A stretch of DNA of 64,000 bases from NCBI RefSeq assembly GCF_020740795.1, contig NC_067290.1:13498001-13562000 (forward strand), given 5' to 3'. Under the pieces are notes generated by a model. It saw only the letters and a list, made by a program, of their open reading frames with translations, had not been told where the DNA came from and searched no databases. Source of the DNA: Apus apus (Eukaryota > Chordata > Aves > Apodiformes > Apodidae). A program made the translations under genes and the position numbers. Shown piece after piece: positions 50,501-61,924 of this stretch. Position 1 is the first letter of the stretch; each line of letters starts with the position of its first letter.

Positions 50501-53500
50501 CTGCTGCTGTATAAGAAAAGAAAAGAATTATTACACATCCTACCATCAAGATTCACAAATAAGACTACTTAATAATCCAGTCAGGATTAACAGAATGATG
50601 CAAATACCTTGGAAACTGCAATAAGGAACATTCTGCAATGTGGAAATGGCATAACAATAAAACACTAACAGTGCTCCTGTCATATGCATAATTAATTGCA
50701 ATTTTGCTGCCCCAAAATTGCAGCTTTCTGTGTGTTCCTGTTTGATCTACAAATACTGAGTGGTATCACTGGGAAGAAAAGGTATTGTATAATACTGAAG
50801 ATGCCTGGTTGAATTGTCAAATAGTTTTACTTTCTTTTTCTTTCTTAGGATATGTTTTAACAGGGTCAGACTCCTTCCTGTTTAAACTTATAACTGAAAC
50901 TGTCAATTTCTCTTTTTCTTCCTTTTACTTCTCACCTGGCCATGGTAACAGATGAAGGTATGTACGTTTCTTCTTATTAATATTTTTAACCATTAGAGAT
51001 GGATTTCGTGCATCGCTTACCTGATCTAGGACACAATATTTTCATAAAATTCTTGATGAATAAATCAAGACTGTTATGAAGAGATTAAAAACTTTTCAGG
51101 TGGAAAAGTCTGTAAATACCATTTTCAGTGTGGTTCCTCCTGTCTCTGATAATTGCAGCATCCCACCATCACAAAATTCAGGCCCAGTGCAACCAAGTTG
51201 CTTTCCAGAACTAGCACTGTTGGCTCCCTGATATGGAGACTGATGCTGTGAATGCTGCTTCCTCAGCACAAAGCCTTGCCTTCGCACACTCCTCTGTAGC
51301 TCCAGATGTAAAAAGAGTAGGAGACTAGGAAAATGTGGAAGCAAGTGGGTAAATCTTCCTGAATTTCCAGTAGTACAGTTCAGAACAAGATGGTACAGAG
51401 TGCTCAGAGAAGAGTAGGCTGTCCTAGCACCTCACAGAGCAAACCCTTTGGAGAAGCAGCATTTCTGCTGAAAAGCAGGGTGTGCTTTCTGTATCTTCCT
51501 GACCTTTGCTTTGCTGCAGTACTAAATAAAGTGTTTTGACTAAGTTTTTATCATTTAAATATTTAGGAATTTATACATAATTACAAGATTTTGGAGTTGG
51601 ATTTGGTGGAAGGAAAGAAGTAGCAGAGATTGGATTTTTATTCTTTCTAGCCTCTAAAATAACATTTTGTTTCATTCACAGCACTGGACAACCCAGATCA
51701 TATGCTACGTAAGTTATTAAAGTTTCTGAGTGAAGCAGCATCTCCCAAAGCAAATTGGATCAGACAACTGAAATTACCAGAGAGATAGAAACTGCCTTTT
51801 CTGGGTTTACAACTGTGTTTTAACAAATACTACCGAATTGTGCTCACTGCTAAAAACACATGTGAAGGTAGAACAATACCAGATGTAAAAGTTTTAGCTA
51901 AATAGCTTTTAAGGAGTAAATGCCAGTTCATCAAACTACCTTTTATTTCCCTGAAAGCTGTTTCCCAAGAACAGAGTGGACTTAAATTTGCATCTCCTTT
52001 GGAATTACATAAAGCAAGAGAGTATGATGTCAGCATCTTTAATTCATATGTTCAATTACTTATACAAAAATAAAACATTTTATTAGAGAGAGAGAGAGAG
52101 CAAGAGCACACAACTGACCCTTCAGATTGCTGGTTGGACAGTCCTGGAAATGGGAGAGTGAGATTGAAGTTTTTGCTCTGGAGATTAGTCTAAATCTCTC
52201 TCTCTCAATCTCTCTCTGTTCATCTTCCTCAAGTCTTCATTGAAAATACTTCATTCTGGAAAAAAAAATAAATGTCAAAACCTTTAAAGTTTCCAATGGG
52301 TGATGTTGCATTTCCTTGCTGATAGCTTAGTCCTTAAGTGAGACATTTGTGTCCCACAGATACATTACTTGGGGCTTGTGGAAACCCTCAAAGCAATTCA
52401 GACTACAATTGAAATCTGCCTCTGTCCTGAATCTTGTGTTCAAAGGGTGCACAAACTGTCATTCCATGGACTATATGCTTTAAAAACTAGGATGGAATTA
52501 GTAATTTACCTAGCATATTAACTTCCTGATTATCTTACATGTACTGTGCAGATAGTGTGTACACATTCCATTTTGATGTGAGTTTTTCTAATATTTTTTT
52601 TTCTTTAATCATTCCAGCCTCAGCTTTCCTATATGCCGCACCTATAAACCCCACCTGGTATACTAGTGGTGAGTATTTTGAGTAGTGTCTGCTTGGAAGG
52701 AGAACAGAAGAGGGTATTTAACACTAAATTGCACAAATCTTATGAGCCTTTTAGATAATTCACTTCCACAAAAGCAGCCATTTATTATTTCCAAGTGGCT
52801 AGTGTTTTAATTTACTTTAAACATCTCCAAATGGTTTTTAAAGATCAAGCCACTGAGATTATATATGGTCATTTTCTTAGTCCTCCTTCCCATTGCTAGG
52901 CTTTGTGTTTGCAACTGTCTATTCTCTGTTCAAACTTTTTTCCTGCCTTCAGCAATACTTTCATGGCCCTCAGAGATAAGCCCTTAAGAGGTGCCCATCC
53001 TGAACCTACAATCCATGTGCCAAATTTTGCAGCGGTGAAGAGACACAGGATATATGTCACATACCTGGGGAAGATGAGGGGGTAAAGGGATGTAGTTCAC
53101 TCTGGGGAGATGGTAGCAGCTTCTGTGGGACTCCACCTCTCCTCTGGAAGATGGGTTGGACTAAGCTGGATGTGCAGCTTGTGCAGGGAGCAGTTGCTGC
53201 TGGTTGCCAGCATCAGCAGGTCCGTTGGCAAAATGGCAGGTGTTCACGTGGAGTTTTGAACCTGTGTATCACTATACAAACACCCATGATTGGCATTTGC
53301 AGTTGATGGAGATCCACACTTCATTATATCAGTGCCACAAAAAGAAGATGCCATTTGTTTCAACATCAATGAAAACCCAGGAGCTGTGTTAAATTTAGTA
53401 AATGACCCAGTTACAGGTGAGTTTTTATTTTTTTTAAAAAGCAGTAAATCAGGATACATGTAACAAAATGTCTTATGTTTAAAGGCTATTTCCCTCTTTT

Positions 53501-56500
53501 ATACTGAATAAGCTTTTTTCCCAGCAAAGTTAGTAGGAGTTCTGGTAGCTGGGATAAGGTACCATTACCATGACTGTGTTTTAATTTTTTTGAGCAAAAT
53601 GAATTTTTAAGCTTTGTTTAAAAATCACTAAGAGAGTTGAGAGACATAATTTGTCTCAATGAGTAGTAGTACAAGCAATAATGCAACCCTTAGGTTGCCA
53701 TTTCCTGGAATATCTGGTGAAGAGAGACCAATGTCACACAGGCTACTTGTGCCCATCGCAGACTCTTTGTGCTCTAGGAAACATAAAACTTTTCTGAATA
53801 AAGTGATTTTTTGTCTTTGTGCAAATCCACAGAACAGCCCCCAGAGCTTTATTCTACTTTGGCACAAACAAGCAGAAGTAAACCTAATCTATTTTTCAAC
53901 TCATATTTGTTTCCTTGAGTTGTTAAATTTCCTTGACATTCCTTGACATCAGTTGATCAGATCCTATCCCTTAAGCAACACTTGATGTTTCCTTTTTGTA
54001 TTAGGCATCACAGTCAATGGAGAACTCATTGGTGATAAGAGGCCAAATAATGATGCAAAGATCCAAAACACATATTTTGGAAGACTTGGCATTGCAAATA
54101 AGCACCTGGATTTAAAACTGACAGTAACTCCTGAGAAGATCACAATTCAGAATGGCAAGGAAAAAACAAGTTTCACCTGGCTGGATTCAGTCACCTTGCA
54201 ACAAGAAGGGTAAGGCTTACAGGAAGAGTATCAGGCTCCTCTGCTACTTTCTACACGTTTTATAGTGTTTAAATACACTTTTTAAGATTTGTTGTCCGAA
54301 TATACAAAAGAATATCCAAGTCTCTGCTCAATTCTGCCCTCTACTTTGCTGTGTAACTGCAATGATTACTCAAATTCCTCTGAGTAAGCAAAGAATTTTC
54401 CCTGATTTTCTATTACTATGACTAGGGTAAAAGTAGATTTGGTGTTGTGCTCAAAGATGCAGAATCTAACTAATACATAAAGAATAAGTTCAGACAAAGA
54501 GCATATTCTTTCAAACAAAGACATAATCATGTCCTGTCAACAGTCTCCATTTTAAGAAATGGAAATTGTGATACTTAGAGAATAAGTACATTTTGCCCTG
54601 TCAGCAGGTATGTTTTTCATGAAATTAATCTATTACAGAATAATTGATACCTGTGCAAAACAAACTTCAGAAAAGGAATGGGCAGCTTCTCCTCCTCATT
54701 TACATTGTCACTTTGTACCTGGAACAAAATTACTACATTCTCAAGGCACTGCAACAGAACGAGCACCAGAGCAAAAGTTATTCACACAACATGTTTATTA
54801 TTCTTTTATTATGGCAGCCACATTGGTATCATCACTAACACAATCTGAAGCAAATCTGCTTTATTCTGGCACTAGCCTAGTCAGTTCAGAAGTTCTCTTT
54901 TCTGTAAAACAGAAGGGAAAGGTGCCAGGCAGCACCCAGGCAAAGAAGTGATGGTTTTGTCAATAACATTTTTATTACTGAGCATGAGGTGCTGTCTGTA
55001 CATATTACTAGCCTATTTGTGATTAATTACGCTCTTAGAGGATGAGTTTTGGTAGAAACACCTTGCTGACAAGTTGAAAGGCAAGGTGGCCTTTTACAGT
55101 TTTATTTAGCATGAGTCTTGGGCTGTCTGTGAACACACAGAAATTCACATGGATCAAGCTAGGCAGCAAAACCTTTTCTTTAAAGAACACTGAGCAATGT
55201 GTAAAGCCATGTTTGTTTGTTGGACATGTTTCTTCTTAAGTTTCTTCTCATTGCTTTGAACTCTGGGAAGCACAATGCCCTAAGTCAAGTGTTTCTTTTT
55301 TCCTCAGTTTTACTTTGATAATTAACAGAAAAAAAAATGTGGTACTCACAATGGACAGTGGTGCCTCATTTGTTATTGTTTTGCACCAAGTATGGAAGAA
55401 ACACCCTCTCCACCAAGACTTCCTAGGCCTGTATACATTGGAAAGTGATAAGCTGTCTGAACAGACCCATGGATTATTAGGTATGACTTCATAGAATCAT
55501 AGAATCCTAGGGGTTGGAAGGGACCTCGAAAGATCATCTAGTCCATTTTGGTGTTTGCATGCTTGCCCTTCCTTATGAGGCTACATGACTTGTAGACACA
55601 ATCTTGTGCTTAGTCTTTCTGAACTGAGATCGTGGAGGGAACTGAGGTGACATTGATTGACTCTCAAGATTTCTGACAAAATATACTGGACTCAGACTTT
55701 ATGCATTATCTTTTTATAGATTCCTCTGCTGCTGCTGAAATCACTAGCATCCATTGCCCTCACTGGCATCTTTAAAGCCTCCTTAACTTACTAAATCCCA
55801 TCTATAGATACTTTTTTTCTTACTACACTATTCTTTCAGTCTCTTGGATGGTTTGATCTCTCCTTTCATCTTATCACCTAAGTACAAGCACTCTGAGAAA
55901 ATACACGTTTTCTCAAACAAAATTTACTAAACCTCAATTAGTACATCCTTGTAAGAAAAGAAGTTGTGAAGGTGTATTTTTATTTAGTAGCATATATTAA
56001 AATCACAGAATGCCTTGTATAGCCTAAGGCTCTCCTCATGTTAGCTATCATTTTTTACTCTGGAAGAAGGTGAAGTTGGTAATTCAGGGATCCAAAATTT
56101 GACCCCATGGAATCCCATTTTCTGCCAGTGCAGAGGGTTTGGTGGCCTGCATTCTCTGTTGGAAAATGCACAGAGAGCAGCCATTTTCTCTTCCCTTCCA
56201 GTTTTCACTTAGGAAATCAGGTAAGGACAGAAAACATTTGTTTTAAGTCAGTAAGTTTAATCATTGTGGAAAATAATGAACTGCTGAGAACTTAAGACTT
56301 CTCAGTCTCAGTCTGTACTTTGAGGTATCCATGGCAGTACATTTTAGGTCTGTGTGTCATGCAGAGTGCTGCAACCAAACAGAAAAAGAGCAGAATAAGG
56401 ACAGAATGTTATTTATGCTTTTCTGCTCCAGTCTTCTCAGGCTAAAGGACTTCTCCACAGATAAGTTGTTCAGCTATGGTATAAATTGCAAATAGCAAGA

Positions 56501-57473
56501 AAATTGCAAAATGCCACATGACCTGTGAGTACAGAGTGACACAGGTCACTGACTTACACATCTCGTTGCCCCTCTCATCATCTCTGACTTCGCACCTGTA
56601 CTTCACTAAATAATCTAAAATCTGTGCTCTTTATAGCACCTAAAGCACCAACAGCATCCTGCACCAGCCCAGGCAGGGCAAAAGTGGAAGTGTGAAAGCT
56701 AATCCTGGCAGGAGTGTAAAAAAATTCCTTATATGTCATCCTTGTTCTGAGCATAATCACATAAAAAAATGGGAGAGATCAATATGTGCATTATTTGATA
56801 AATAAAACCTAAAGACTTTGAGAGTATCTAATAAATACAACTGAACAGATAAGACACAAAGTGTGGATATCTTGAAGGATATCTAGAAAAGGTTAATCTT
56901 CCTGGGCACTCAAAAGTTGGACCTTACATCCAGAACATGTGCACAGAATTCAGGTTTATAAAAACTAAATAATACCATAGTATATGTTTAACCTTACACC
57001 AAACTTGGTGTTTGCATATCCATTGAAAACCCTGAGAAAACATGGAAAACAGCATGGGAATGTAGAAGTTCTGGGATTTCTGTTTTGTTTGTTTTAATAT
57101 GTGCAACATTCCAGAAGTGGTAATTTTGGCTTCTATTTTTAGGACAGTTTTTCCACCCCATTGACTTCACCATCCTTGAAATTCATCCTGGATCTGATCC
57201 CAAGAAACCAGATGCCACAATGATTGTTAAAAACAATGAACTGAGAGTAACAAGGTAAAAAATAATAAAGTCCTTAGCAAAGATTACCTTGTTGTAGTGC
57301 AGTTTCTGCTTCAATGCTCCCATGACTGTGTTTTCCCTTCCAGGGGCTGGCAGAAGGATTACAGAAGAGATCCTAGACACGGTGTTGATATTCCTTGCTG
57401 GTTTGTTCATAACAATGGAGCTGGGCTGATAGATGGTGTTCATACAGACTATATTGTTTCCAATCTGTTTTAA
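35517..57473 (+). CDS. ITIH3: ITIH3, inter-alpha-trypsin inhibitor heavy chain 3, 22 exons, 892 aa
   Basis: Exons: 35517-35606, 39672-39695, 40825-40991, 42001-42105, 42520-42682, 43571-43681, 44301-44426, 44612-44728, 45508-45676, 45994-46119, 46354-46535, 47489-47674, 48453-48592, 48991-49145, 50952-50957, 51682-51708, 52618-52668, 53303-53416, 54005-54209, 55308-55480, 57143-57254, 57344-57473. Phases agree. The product is a secreted plasma protein that is linked to bikunin's chondroitin sulfate and transferred to hyaluronan (family knowledge). Seen: signal peptide (about 1-19, [14 protein letters not shown]), a KKR propeptide site (30-32), a VIT domain (about 40-180), and a von Willebrand A domain with MIDAS DISGS (289-293) and LTDG. 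Then comes the inter-alpha C-terminal domain. Asp652-Pro653 in VDGDPHF (649-655) is the expected cleavage and chondroitin attachment point. It resembles ITIH3 ([22 protein letters not shown]) more than ITIH1. Human ITIH3 is 890 aa. Confidence 0.94.
35607..39671. other. ITIH3 intron 1 (4 kb)
   Basis: The longest intron of the gene lies between the signal-peptide exon and the 24-base second exon. Apart from one minus-oriented CR1 fragment at about 38001-38095 I see no exon or RNA gene. It may hold enhancers, but I cannot point to one. Confidence 0.6.
38001..38095 (-). mobile_element. CR1 LINE 3' fragment in ITIH3 intron 1
   Basis: AGAGTCATAGAATGGTTAAG, GTTTGAAGGGACTTTAAAGA and TCATCAGGTTCCAACCTCCC, then TGCTATGAGCAGGGAAACCT, are the reverse complement of a CR1 3' end. 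The copy lies on the - strand, is 5'-truncated and antisense to ITIH3. Confidence 0.88.
43806..44136 (+). other. unassigned open-frame-rich segment in ITIH3 intron 6
   Basis: This part of intron 6 (43682-44300) has overlapping open frames of 92 and 72 codons on the + strand. It is less A/T-rich than the intron around it. I recognise no family and see no paired splice sites. It could be a remnant of a repeat or chance. Confidence 0.25.
49146..50951. other. ITIH3 intron 14 (1.8 kb), no further feature seen
   Basis: This intron lies before the proposed 6-base microexon. It is A/T-rich and holds no conserved exon that I can see. Its 3' end has a long pyrimidine tract before TAACAG at 50946-50951. 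Confidence 0.5.
50952..50957 (+). other. ITIH3: candidate 6-base microexon of ITIH3 (exon 15)
   Basis: ATGAAG is flanked by an acceptor (pyrimidine-rich tract ending GGTAACAG) and a strong donor (GTATGT). Exons on both sides meet in phase 1, so inclusion adds two residues (Asp-Glu after the split Glu/Gly codon frame) and skipping keeps the frame. It falls in the variable linker before the DPHF site, where mammalian ITIH3 also has an acidic stretch (GEDAEA). Confidence 0.5.
52086..52217. repeat. paired (GA)n and (CT)n microsatellites in ITIH3 intron 16
   Basis: A GA run at 52086-52100 is followed about 95 bases later by CT runs at 52195-52217. The two are complementary, so the transcript could fold into a hairpin across the interval. 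No other feature is seen nearby. Confidence 0.75.
55488..55550 (-). mobile_element. CR1 LINE 3' fragment beside ITIH3 exon 20
   Basis: CATAGAATCATAGAATCCTA, GGGGTTGGAAGGGACCTCGA and AAGATCATCTAGTCCA are the reverse complement of the CR1 3' terminus. The copy is about 60 bases long and begins within 8 bases of the exon 20 splice donor at 55481. Confidence 0.92.
55551..57142. other. rest of ITIH3 intron 20, no further feature seen
   Basis: After the CR1 fragment this intron is 1.6 kb of A/T-rich sequence. I see no conserved exon, RNA gene or further mobile element. Confidence 0.5.
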
Positions 57474-57818
57474 ACAACTATAACTTCCTCCAAACTCATG
57501 GCTATACAGGGTGTTTGTCTGAAAGAATAGCATTTTTCTATGTTTAAGGAATATTAAAGATACATAAGCTTACCATGTTTGGCAATGCCAAGATCTGACA
57601 GATTTTCACAGAGAGTTTTACTGCGTATTTGATCAAATCTTAAGTGCTAAACAGCTATTCTGCTTGTGTGCAGATATCACTCATCCCCTCATATATCCTC
57701 ATTTTACTGAATTAATTTACTAGTTTTAAAATTATGACTTAGAATGTTACTTTGTAAAACATAACAGAAAGATTCTATCCAATTTAAAATCAATTAACTG
57801 AATGTCAGGAGTGGTTTA

Positions 57819-57824
57819 AATAAA
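57819..57824 (+). terminator. candidate ITIH3 polyadenylation signal
   Basis: AATAAA lies 346 bases after the stop and is followed within 25 bases by a T/G-rich stretch (GCCTTGTTCTGTT), as expected for a cleavage site. A weaker ATTAAA lies at 57553-57558 and could give a short 3' UTR. Confidence 0.6.
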
Positions 57825-57849
57825 AACATCAGTACTTAATGCCTTGTTC

Positions 57850-60800
57850 TGTTATTCCAACAGCTATCCATGTTTTCATTCTGGTTTCTCAAAGCCCAGG
57901 ATACCAGATGCATTTTGAAATTCAACACAAGGGGACAGCTGACAGACCAGGACATATTTCAGGATAATTCAGTAGTGCTTCAAACCATCTGACCACTTGA
58001 CTTTACAGTGCTGAGGGCTGGTGTAGTGCTGTCACTTGAGGTGACTGTTAGCATTAGTACTTTAATTTGAACTTAAATTTTGAATGCCCATATATTTATA
58101 AATTAATGAAAAACCATCATTCCAAACAGCAGACAAATTTAAGTAGCTGTATTTTGGACAGTATATTCTTTTGTGTAAGCCTTACTGTCTTCCAGTAAAA
58201 TTACTCCCTCTGTTCCTGCAACAGCATTCATATACTTATTTCAAGGCAAGAAATGTCCCATTTATTTATATATTCATTTTGTACTGGAAGAAATTTTAAG
58301 TTTTCAGTTCTAAAGAAAAAAAAACAAACAGATTTCTTATTTACTTTGAGTATTCTTTTCAAATCAGCCGTAGTAAGGCAATTGTGGTCTCACATGGCAA
58401 AGTAGAAAACTTCCCTACTATTCTTTACATTTAGTTACAAATATATTATCCTATACAGAAGGAGAAAAAGTCAGTATGTGGGTAACTAGAATGCAGACAC
58501 ACATGAGGAAACAGGGATGTCATGGGAAAAACAGAGATAGCATAAAATGTGATGGGTTACATTGAAAGAACAAAGGTAGAGGTGAACAGAAATGCAACTG
58601 AAAAATCAAATAAGAAAAAAATAGAGGAAAAATATATTTCTTGTTATGAGAGAGACAGGCCTTCTTCAGGAACAAATCCTTTATTAAAAGCAGTAGTTTT
58701 GTAGAAGAAGAAAAATATTCATTTCTTATGGGGAAGAGGGTATCACAGAGGTTGGATATCTCTGCCTGCTGTATTTGGACAAAATTATGAAAGAAAACAG
58801 TGATTTCTACAGAAGGTGACAGGTTACTGAAGGCTGTGGAAGGCAGAGAGAGAAACAGGAAGGTGTAAGAGAAGACCAGAAAACTGAAACCAGTAAGGTT
58901 ATGTTTACATGGTTCTGAGTCTGTATTCTAGGGTAATTAATTAGAAAATAAAGATCCACTTTGGATCCTGCCCATCAGGACTGATCCTGTACACACTTGC
59001 TTCATTAAAACAAAAATACCTCAGCAGTGGAGAGCAGGTCTCGACCCTCCTGGCTGGCAGTTTAGGCACAAGGCAATACTGGGCACAGCTGGAGCCAGAG
59101 CTTTCCTGTTTAACTTACAGGGATGAGGCACATCTGTGGAAGTGGCAGGAATCTTGTTGGCTGTGGCCAAATTGTCACCCAGAAGTTGACCCCAGGGGCT
59201 GCAGTCTGCTTTTGTGTGGCTTCAGAGGCAGCCTGAGAAACTCCCATTGACACTGCTGGAGAGAGAAAAATCCTCTTTTTAATACATAATTCTTCCAGGA
59301 TTCCTGCAAGGGAGGAGATAACTGCTAATGTAGCTAAAGGTGACTCTTAACACTAACCACTAACTGGTACAATGCTGTTTAAAAGCGTGTGAGGTGCACT
59401 GTGTGTTCTGCACCTGAATCAGAAATCACAGAATGCAAAATACTCGTTTACTGTGTCTGCCTTCGAGCTTCTTGAGTAAGGGAAGGGAGTGCAGGGAATC
59501 AGAAGTCCCTCAGAACTCCTTTCAGGGCTTGCAAAGGTCAGGAAAAGAGTGACTAAAGAACAAATTAAGACACAATTCAAGTGAAAAAAGAGTGAAGTGG
59601 AACATAGAGAACAGAAAGCACATGTGCAGAGGGGAAAACATACCATGGGGAGGATTTGGGAGTCTCAGAAGCCAGACACACAAGCAGCACAGGGCTGCTG
59701 CTGTGAGAGATGGACATCCATGTGGGGACACCAGTGAGTACCTCTCAAGACCCAAAAGGCTCCATCAGCCAGGGCAGCTGGGGGCTGTCCCCTGTGTGGC
59801 TCTGGGCACAGTTCCTCAACAGAGTGTAGAGAAATGGGATGCAGTCCAGGGGATGGGAACAGCTTTGCAGAGACATTGTGGAATGAGGGTGGAAAAATCT
59901 CAGCTACATAAGAAGTTGTGAGGAAAGCTGACATCTGATTTTCTTCTCATCTGCTAAGGTTAGCAGGATCTGCTGCTTTGCAGCAAGGGACAATTCCATA
60001 ACCAGGAGAGCAGCTGCCTGGGCATTTGAGGAACCTTGGGCACTGCAGGTTTTAGGGGATAGGTTCGAAGAGCATCTCTCAAGAACGGTCTGTGCACACT
60101 TGAACCCCAGTCAAAGCGAGGGGACCAGGTGAAAGATGCCCTCCAGTCTCATTGCTGCCCTGTCAGTGCTATTTGCTGTCCCTGCAGTTAGCAGGCAGGA
60201 GGAGTAGGCAATGTGTACACACCCTCTAGGTGAAGCATTTCTAATTTGCAGTAAGTCCACTGATAAAACCCAGCATCAACAGAATGTAACTCAAATACCA
60301 AGCTCATTTATAATAAGCTGCTTGGCAAATTAGGAAGCCTGTTTATGATGTAAAGTAAGCAATCTGGTGGTTCCAGTTTACAAATTCCACATTGTCTGCC
60401 ATTTAATTTGTCAAATCTGCATCTCCAAATCTGCATCTTGGAAGTACAAGCAATTCACACAAACGTATGTTGGCATAATGTCTACACAGTTCTTTTTAAA
60501 AAACAGGCTTCTAATTACATAATTTGCTTTATCTTACTGACTTTGGCAAGGAATTGCTTCTCTTCTAGTACATTGCTTTACAATAATAAGGTTTTTCCAG
60601 TTATATATTATTGGCAGGATAGAAAGCAATTTTTGTTAAATCTTCTACAATGCTGGCATATTTGTCAGTTGAAAGATACACAGGGACTGAAATTCTAAAA
60701 CTCAAAATTATTTTGGAATTAAAATATATGAAAAAAACTTGAAGACTAAAGCTACAACTTGCATTCCACAGGCAGAAGCTTCTGTCCCTATGTTTCCTCT

Positions 60801-61390
60801 GAAATGTTACCTTCCTGCACCACATGTTGTTTTGACTTCTTCATTATTTGTAGAACATTTTCCAATGTTTGCAAAGCGTTGTATGAAATGGTGCCAAAAA
60901 AAAAAAAAAAAAAAAAAAAAAGCTGCCGGGTAGCAATGCTCTCTTTTGCAACAAATCAGGTCTGTTTCACAACAAGCCAATGTCTGTTTTGCAGATGTTT
61001 TTGAAACTGAGCCACAGAAACTTTGTAACAATGAAGGGGACTGCAGCCATCCCCGCTGGCCCCGTTACCAGTTTCATCAGGTTGAAAGTTGTTACAGAAG
61101 GACCTCCAAAAGAATCCTAACAGAAGAAGAGTGCTTTTCCCCATGAAATAATAAAATGGAAGAAACAGTAAGCTAAACTATGAGCACTACAAAAATTCTA
61201 AACTTCACACTCTTTTTACAAAACATCTAGTTCAAGAACACAGTAATTTGCAACTGGATAGAGGGTAAACATTTCAGAAATCTATTACTGTTTGCAGGAC
61301 ATATTTGTTGGGTTGGGTGATGCCTACTTATTTTTATTCAGAGACCAAAGTCTTTGTGTCCATACCAAACTGTGAGCTGATAATGTCAAT
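57850..61390. other. ITIH3-ITIH4 intergenic region
   Basis: The two genes end tail to tail here. I see no conserved coding exon. A 26-base A run lies at 60896-60921, with an open frame to its right (60946-61146) that matches nothing I know. Several GC-richer patches near 59000-60200 also lack recognisable features. Confidence 0.5.
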
Positions 61391-61396
61391 TTTATT
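61391..61396 (-). terminator. candidate ITIH4 polyadenylation signal
   Basis: The + strand reads TTTATT, so the - strand has AATAAA about 530 bases past the proposed ITIH4 stop. It is a candidate only. Confidence 0.4.
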
Positions 61397-61924
61397 TAAT
61401 ACATTCACATCAATCTTTAATAATGTCGCCACAATGAGTATTAGAAATCATTTTCAAGTAACAAATAACAAGCAAGCACATTCTCATCTCGAAAGCATAA
61501 TTATGTTGAGATTTGTGATATTTGTCTGTAGTAAAAGGAAACACTAACTGTGTGGTTTTCTTGATGAGGGAAAGTATCAAAAATACTTGGAAGAGCATCA
61601 TTTGCATAGTTTTCTTTCCCAGAATACTTTTTTCTAGGGAGCTAAATCTATTGACCAGCAGGAAACAAAATCACGGGTTGAGTCAAGCCTGTAATCTTTC
61701 ATGTATTGCCTGAAATAAAATCAAAACAAGAAAACTTTGTGAAAAAATAACAAAAGGGCAGGACAGAGCTTCCAGAGCTGGAGACAGCAGTGGTGGGGAC
61801 ACAGAGGGACAGTGAGCATAAGCTGCATGCTTACAGCATTTCTTTCACATCACAAACACTTTCTAAAAGCAATTGAAGTGTAAAATTTTTTTTCATGGTA
61901 AATCAAGCTGAGGAAAACCCTCCC

